This document shows, piece after piece, positions 57,904 to 64,000 of a DNA stretch of 64,000 nt (positions within the stretch are counted from its first letter, which is position 1; the number at the start of each line of letters is the position of its first letter). A program made the translations under genes and the position numbers. The stretch comes from Mesostigma viride. Taxonomy: Eukaryota > Streptophyta > Mesostigmatophyceae > Mesostigmatales > Mesostigmataceae. The notes beneath the pieces are model-generated. The model was not told where the DNA came from and ran no database searches. It saw nothing but the letters and a program-made list of their open reading frames with translations. The DNA is taken from positions 5,566,585-5,630,584 of the forward strand of contig RPFO01000165.1 of NCBI GenBank assembly GCA_009746045.1. The letters are read 5' to 3'.

Positions 57904-60900
57904 ATGAAGGCGTTTCAAGAGGTTCTCAGGAAGAGACAGCTGAAAACTGGCGCCCAGTCCGCAGGTGATGTGCATCAAACCGAAGGTACATCTGAAGAGA
58001 TAAGGAGCCTCTCCCCCAAGGGTCAGTTGGGTGTGGATCCCGGCGACCAAGGTGACGCCACTGCGGATAATGCTTTCGATCAACGCGAGGCCCCACTAGA
58101 GTTACCATCGAACCCGCCGTCGGCAGAGGAGCCCACTGATTGGATGGACGCGGAGGCCGGAGTGGTGGAGGGCCCAGAAAGATCCGGGCCAGAAGGCGGG
58201 ACGTTTGTCAAGGTACCTGAACCAGTAATCAAACATTGCTATCTTTGCGGCCGTCTGTTGAGCATGCTCTCCGTGCGCTGCCAGCACTACCCTGTGAACC
58301 CGTGGTTATGAGCAGCACCTGTGACACTGATTCATGCCTCTGCTGCCGGCTGTGTATGGACACTAGTGCTTGCATCTGCACATCGAGCAAGCTAGTGTCA
58401 TTATGGTCGCTGATGCTGACATCATCACGGTCGCCGACGCTGACACCGTCACGGTCGTTGATGCTAGTGCTGGCATACCCCATGTGCCTTGGAACTCCCT
58501 GGTAGGGACTTGGTTGATCATATGTGATACTGTTTAGGCAAGCGCCTAGCGCCTGCCTCGCTACCCTGCATACCATGCATGTCGCTGCCTCTACGTGCCA
58601 AGCATGTGGCTGCCTCTACATGCCATGCATGGGGCTGCCTCTACGTGCCGAGCATGTGGCTGCCTCTACGTGCCATGCATGTTGCTGCCTCTACGTGCCG
58701 AGCATGTCGCTGCCTCTACGTGCCAAGCATGTGGCTGCCTCTACGTGCCATGCATGCGGATGCCTCTACGTGCCGATGGCCCATGCCATGCACATCCACC
58801 ACCCGTGCCCGGCACACCAGCTATCTACCACCCGCGCACACGCGCATAACGTGTGAAGCAGGTCCTTTGGGGGCAGCAGGGCAGTCCATGCTGCTGTGGG
58901 TGGCCTAGCACGCCGACTAAACAAATACATTATAGTTACATCGTAATTTAGAATGCATTATTTATGTGCCTAGTTGGCAAGGCGGTCTGATTGGTTTGTA
59001 CTCGTGGCCGAGACAGGCCGACTGACGTGTGGATGCCGATGCCTTCTATAGTAATTAATAGCCAACGTGTGTCCATCACAGCCAAGGATGCCCCCGCCAC
59101 ACCTTCAGCCCCCACCCCACCTCTTCACGGCATGGTTGATGGCGCTGCGTGGTTGCACACTAGAAATTTGACCAGGAAGGCCCTACCGCAATGGATCGGG
59201 AATTGGATGCTAGCTTTCAATGATGAAATTATGGATGTCCATTCGCCGCTCTTGTTTGGGTGGTTTGTTCCCTGCAGGCCGCTGGGGGGCAACAGCAGGT
59301 GTCGGGCGACAAGGTTGCGGGCGCCAGTAGCGAGAAATTAGATGAGGTGGCTGGGGACAAGGGGTTTGGCTTCGACCCGGCCGACGCGGAAGGGGAGGTG
59401 ATCCAGTGGGACTTGGAGGGGCCCGAGGACGAGGTGGGCGAGCGGCAGGGGTGGGAGGTGGGGGAGGGTGGCCAAGCGCGAGGGGGGGGTGAAACTGGCC
59501 AAGCACGAGGGGGGGGTGGAACTGGCCAAGGGCAAGCGGTGGCGGAGCGTGTGGTGGAGCGTGTGAAGGGAGGGGGACGCGAGCCAACCAGCCCCACCTT
59601 TGCGTTTGATTTTGCCCCACCAGGGGCGGGGGCAGGCAAGCAGGGGGTTGCTGGTGGTGCGGGCGGCGACGTGACAGGTGGCGGGTCGGGGGAGGAGCAG
59701 CCGACGAGCGAGGTGAGGCATGCGGCCGGATCAGGGGGGCATGCGACAGTTAAGATGATATTTTGAATCAGAAACGCCTGCACCTAAAGAACGGCATACA
59801 AGCCCCAGCCAGCACGGGGAATGAGCCATGGAAGGAAGCATTAACGACCGCTAGCACACAACAGCAAAGAATGGGGCAGTAGGGCTGCTCGTGGGGCGAT
59901 ATTCGGGGGTGTATATTATCATTAACGACTGCAAGCACACAACAGCAAAGAATGGGGCAGTAGGGCTGCTCGTGGGGCGATATTCGGGGGTGTATATTAT
60001 TAACGACCGCTAGCACACAACAGCAAAGAATGGGGCTGCCAGTAGGGCTGATCGAAGGGCGATATTCGGGGGTGTATATTCACTGAGGGAGTGGAATGAG
60101 AAGGGATAAGAACGAGGGACTTTTCTTTTCCGAGGATCAATATAGGCGGGAGGGGTTAACCCCATGGTGGTGGGCAGGGGTGGACCCATGGATGTGGTGG
60201 GCAGGGAGGTGCTACACAGGCCGGTGCTTGTTTCTATTCGCGGCGCCCGTGCGTTCAGGGGGATGGCGATATTCGTGCACAGGAGAAGTGTGATGGCCTG
60301 CCCGGTCATCAGCAGTCCTGCGCTGTGCATGCGCATCCATGAATGGATGGGTGCACAACATGCGAGCGAATGCATGAACGAAGGAAACGTGCGCGCCCGT
60401 CATGTCCCTGCGTCTCGTTGTGCGTGGGGTGGCAGGACGGGCTCAGCGCGGGCTTGCTCTGCCAGCGAGCCTCTGCCTTTAGAAGAGAAAAGTCACACAC
60501 GCACACGCACACGCACACGCACACGCACACGCACACGCACACGCACACGCACACGCACACGCACACGCACACGCACACGCACACGCACACGCACACGCAC
60601 ACGCACACGCACACGCACACGCACACGCACACGCACACGCACACGCACACGCACACGCACACGCACACGCACACACACACACACACACATTCAAGCAAAC
60701 GCAGATGCCAAGCTCTCCCTTCTCCTCCACCCCGAACCCCCACCCACCCAACCAATTAACCGCGCACATGCGAGCAAGGCTTAGCTATCCATTATGCATG
60801 GATATCAACGAGGCTGCCACTAATCACTACTGCAGTGTGCTATCGATCTGTCTGCCACTAATAATCACAACCGCAGTGTGATATCTGTCTGCCACTAATC

Positions 60901-63785
60901 ACAACCGCAGTGTGATATCTGTCTGCCACTAATCACAACCGCAGTGTGATATCTGTCAGCCACTAATCACAACCGCATGTGTGATATCTGTCTGCCACTA
61001 ATCACAACCGCAGTGTGATATCTGTCTGCCTTGCTTTCTTCAGATCCTGGCCGCCCCGCCTGCCGGCCCATCGGATCCGCCTCCGCCGCTGCCGCCTCCT
61101 GCCGCTCTGCCACCTGTCACAGCGACGGCCACACCTGATACTTCCCTGGAGGAGGGGTCGGACAGGAAGTGGGGAGGGCAGGAGAAGACCAGTGGCGTGC
61201 AAGGGCTGCCGCCGACACCTGGCGCCACCAAGACAGCCATGTATGTGGGGTGTTGTCAAGGTTGCAGTGGACCCTGTTGATTTCGAGTGCTGCAAGGACA
61301 GGCTTCGTTTTTTCGTTTGCTTACAATCCCCTCCGAGGAACTCACTCTTGCTGCCCATAACGCACCTGCGGGCCATGTCCATGCAGGAGTCTTCCCTTCA
61401 AGTGACGCCATGCCTTGCTTCCGTGAAACCTTCACCTCCTTGCTATATCCTACCAGCCTAAGAGCTACAGATATATAGTACTGTAGACTACTATAAGAAT
61501 GTACCCTTGTCATAACACAGAACGAAGCTGTTTGCTTTTGCCTGGCAGGTAATGCACCCCATGAATGCTGAAAAAGGCCCCCACACTGTGTCGTCCTGTT
61601 GCATCATGGCTCATGCACACGACTCGACCAAACTTTGACCAATTTGCAGGGAGCACCCCCCGCCACAGGGGGCCGTTCCTGGCAGCCAGGCTGGCAAGCC
61701 ATTGCCGGCGCAGGAGCCCTCGGGCAAATCACGCGCAAGTACCCAGGTGGCCAGTCCTCAATCCCCCCTGCGCCACCACGGCCGCCAGCAAGTCGGCACC
61801 AGGCCGCACAGGCGTCCCAACCCCCTGGCGGCGCTGGTGGAGAGCGTGTGGGGGCGTGACGGCGACGAGAAGCAGACGCCCCTGCGTGCGCTGGTGGCGT
61901 GGGTGCGGCGGCAGCACGTCGTCTCGCAGGCAGGCCTCGCGTTGGGCCTGCTGCTGTTTGGGCGCATGAGGTGGGTTCTATCGCAGTTGGGCGCATGAGG
62001 CATGGGTTCTATCGCAGTAGCGTGGGTGGGTGGGTGGGTGGGTGGGTGGGCGGGCGGGGCGGGCGGGCGGGCGGGCGGGCGGGCGGGCGGGCGGGCGGGC
62101 GGGCGGGCGGGCGGGCGGGCGGGCGGGCGGCGGGCCGGCGGGCGGGCGGGCGGGCGGGCGGCGGCGGGCGGGCGGGCGGGCGGGCGGGCGGCGGCGGGCG
62201 GGCGGGCGGGCGGGCGGGCGGGCGGGCGGGCGGGCGGCGGGCGGGCGGGCGGGTGGGTGGGCGGGTGGGCGGGTGGGCGGGTGGGGGGTGCATGGTCGCT
62301 GTTTGTCAGCTTCCAACAACAAAGGCATACGTTCAAGAGGCTGTTAACCATCATCTTGCCGAAACTGCACACTAGTCCTTGCCTTTTTGCGCATGTTCCG
62401 TTGGGAAGTATTTGGTCCATCAGGCCATGCACCGCCCCCTTTCACCTTTGTGGCTTGAACAAAACATATGCTCACTACGTAACTGCCGCGGTACTTCTAC
62501 GCCATGCAGCGTGCGTGCGTGGCGCGGCCCTGGCAAGGATGGCCAGGGACCCAAGCGGGCCGCCCTGGAGAACGTGAGCTGGCGACCCGACAAGCCCACC
62601 AAGGCGGATCTCAAGCAGGACAAGCACGGGGGAGGCAAGGTCCAGAATGGCGCGCCGCAATTGGCCGACCTGGACCCCTGGGGGCTGCCCAAGATGGCGA
62701 CAGAGGCCCTGGGTGTGCCACCTGCCGGCACGACGTCGCGCTACAGCTCTGCCGGTGAGAACTGCATGTGGGCCCTGCCTTCATGGACTGATAGCTAGTA
62801 CTCAAGTTCTTAGCACTTCGATGTCACAGGCATTTTTGGCCAGTGGTCAGCAATGATACGTGGTCCGCTGCTTGTGTACACCAGCCAGGTCGGTGCATGC
62901 TTGTGCTTTTCGGATAGATCGCTGTCGTCTATGTACAGGGACTGTTGTTTCAGGTTCGCGGTATTCGAATGTTGGGATAAGTTGTGGCCCGCGTATCGGC
63001 AGTCACTTTTTAATTGATCATGCATATGGCTTTCGCCTCTCTCTAGCTTGGACTGCCATGCAGGACAAGAAGAGGTGGGAGACCATTGTCCAGGCCCACA
63101 CGTCAGCCCCTGTGGGCAAGCCCCCCGGCCCCCCCCCACGAGGAAGGGGAGCTTTGCTGAGTAGAGTAGCTGGGATTTTGGTAGACTAGACTAGATTAGA
63201 TTAGACTAGATTAGAGTTAGCTCAGTTAGTTTTCGCGGCTCCGTTCCCCCCACCCACCCATCAGCCATGGAGTATGTGCTATACATGATCTCCCAACGGA
63301 GTCATGTTATAATGTAATTAAATTTAATGGCTTTCGCCTCAGTCTGCGCCCTAATGATACATCTTTCCCTTGCTGCATACTACTATATATTCACTTGGAT
63401 TTGTCTATTTGGTAATCTCACCTTCGTGTTTATTTGTCGCACAGAACTGTTGGGCCTTCCGTACGGTACTGTATAGCCTGTAGGTGGGCCTTGGGGGGCC
63501 CAATGTGGGGACGAGAGTGTCACTGCCTCACGGGATACCCTCGTGTTCCTTCTCATTTGTCGTTATGGTGGTGTCTGCACCCGTTCCTGCATGTACCTTT
63601 GCCCACGCTGCTCTCTTTGACGCCTGCATGATCTCCTCACGGCCACACGACGCGTGGCCTGCTCTGGCATGTATGAATTTTTTCACCGCTGGTCAACCAG
63701 GCTGAGTGTGCCGCTTGCAGGCGGGGTGCATGGGGTGCTACTGCCGTCAATGTCGCGTTGGCCTACTTATGTACAGGGGCGTTAA
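57904..63785 (+). CDS. Six-exon gene, hypothetical 523-aa protein
   Basis: Exons are 57904-58212, 59278-59712, 61044-61240, 61650-61970, 62510-62754 and 63721-63785 (TAA). All introns are GT-AG, and the phases (0, 0, 2, 2, 1) join to exactly 524 codons. The first 250 residues are acidic and Gly/Ser/Pro-rich (e.g. DPADAEGEVIQWDLEGPEDE). Exon 3 is Pro-rich. Exon 4 ends with a helical segment, LAALVESVWGRDG, then LVAWVRRQHVVSQAGLALGL followed by LLFGRM. The last part is hydrophobic enough for one membrane-spanning or buried helix. Exon 5 is basic and polar. I recognise no family. The last exon is short and the least certain. Confidence 0.62.
58581..58776. repeat. 25-bp tandem repeat, eight copies
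   Basis: The unit GTGGCTGCCTCTACGTGCCA plus TGCAT varies mainly at two sites (CCATGCAT, CCAAGCAT or CCGAGCAT). It lies in intron 1 of the six-exon gene. The period is not a multiple of three. Confidence 0.93.
59840..60072. repeat. ~80-bp tandem repeat, three copies
   Basis: Copies start at 59840, 59921 and 59999 and share ATTAACGACCGCTAGCACAC and GATATTCGGGGGTGTATATT. They lie in intron 2 of the six-exon gene. Confidence 0.92.
60494..60690. repeat. (CACACG)n / (CA)n microsatellite
   Basis: Around 30 hexamer units grade into a pure CA run. It lies in intron 2. Frames reading Thr-Arg, His-Thr or Ala-Cys/Val-Cys are artefacts. Confidence 0.97.
60815..61029. repeat. 34-bp tandem repeat ending at a splice acceptor
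   Basis: The unit TGCCACTAATCACAACCGCA plus GTGTGATATCTGTC repeats about six times. The last unit runs directly into TGCCTTGCTTTCTTCAG, the acceptor of exon 3. Each unit holds a CTAAT branch-point-like motif and a CAG, so the array looks like a multiplied intron 3' end. Confidence 0.9.
62022..62288. repeat. (GGGC)n array
   Basis: Tetranucleotide GGGC/GGGT repeat beginning about 50 bases after the exon 4 donor. The transcript strand is G-rich and could form quadruplexes, as with the intronic array at 39.46-40.11 kb. Confidence 0.97.
63026..63340 (+). mobile_element. LINE family 1 insertion, 287 bp, 14-bp TSD
   Basis: The insert (63040-63326) carries the LINE C-terminal codons (MQDKKRWETIVQAH, GRGALLSRV), the 3' UTR and the AT-rich tail in plus orientation. 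ATGGCTTTCGCCTC is present at 63026-63039 and again at 63327-63340, a perfect 14-bp target duplication. It sits in the last intron of the six-exon gene. The perfect duplication indicates a fairly recent insertion. Confidence 0.88.
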
Positions 63786-64000
63786 TTTTTTCCTAATGTG
63801 TGTGTGGGGGGCCCTTTCTGCATTCCACACACATGGGTTTCTGGCTTGGTGCGCCCATCCATGTGATAGCCAACCACCTTGAAATGGGAAAATATAGATA
63901 TTTTCTATAGTCTGGTCAGCTGAGCGGAGTGCTGCAGCTGTGCACAGGGAGTACAACTGCCAAGCTCGCCTGCCAACTGCCAAGTCCATCAAGCCCACGT
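63786..64000. other. Sequence after the six-exon gene
   Basis: No coding exon, repeat or RNA gene is evident in these 215 bases; they are probably 3' UTR and intergenic DNA. Confidence 0.4.

Noticed and set aside
60164-60784. Frames rich in Thr-Arg, His-Thr or Val-Cys
   Set aside because: They are produced by the CACACG hexamer repeat.
61899-62577. Gly-Gly-Arg-Ala-rich frames
   Set aside because: They are produced by the (GGGC)n array in intron 4 of the six-exon gene.

Overview
The window is nuclear DNA from an intron-rich, GC-rich eukaryote. Evidence is GT-AG introns with GTGAGT, GTGCGT or GTAAGG donors and CAG acceptors, L1-like and hAT/pogo-like transposons, and microsatellites hundreds of bases long. 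The protein content (Sfi1-like Trp helices, an EF-hand protein with an axonemal-type motif) suggests a flagellated single-celled organism. A green alga is the most plausible guess, but the sequence does not settle the lineage. I see no rRNA, tRNA, CRISPR array or bacterial operon structure.

Layout. 1-1182: AT-richer upstream DNA with TATA-like boxes. 1183-17560 (+): a giant gene (4 exons, about 4,385 aa, one exon of 11.8 kb). 17561-21150: degenerate retroelement DNA. 21151-42691 (-): a 21-exon gene of about 1.2k aa, reconstructed exon by exon because every junction keeps the reading phase. 42692-43948: AT-rich divergent intergenic region. 43949-45977 (+): a three-exon gene for a 136-aa protein. 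45978-52240: nested retroelements (L1-like ORF1, reverse transcriptase fragments, LINE 3' ends) and a TIR-bounded repeat element. 53135-54539: a non-autonomous hAT element with perfect 8-bp target duplications. 54665-55963 (-): a three-exon gene for a small protein. 57120-57344: a Tc1/mariner- or pogo-type MITE. 57904-63785 (+): a six-exon gene of 523 aa.

Most very long reading frames in this window are artefacts of trinucleotide or tetranucleotide repeats that stay open in several frames; they are rejected below. The real coding signal lies in short exons whose phases join. Introns carry nearly all the simple repeats, often placed just before the 3' splice site. The two largest genes may both serve the centriole/cilium, but that is inference from motifs. 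I do not see an obvious new enzymatic or defence system. The most distinctive items are the giant Sfi1-like gene with its 24-residue repeat array, the hAT-derived element carrying its own acidic protein frame, and a set of LINE insertions cut down to about 60 bp with clear target duplications.
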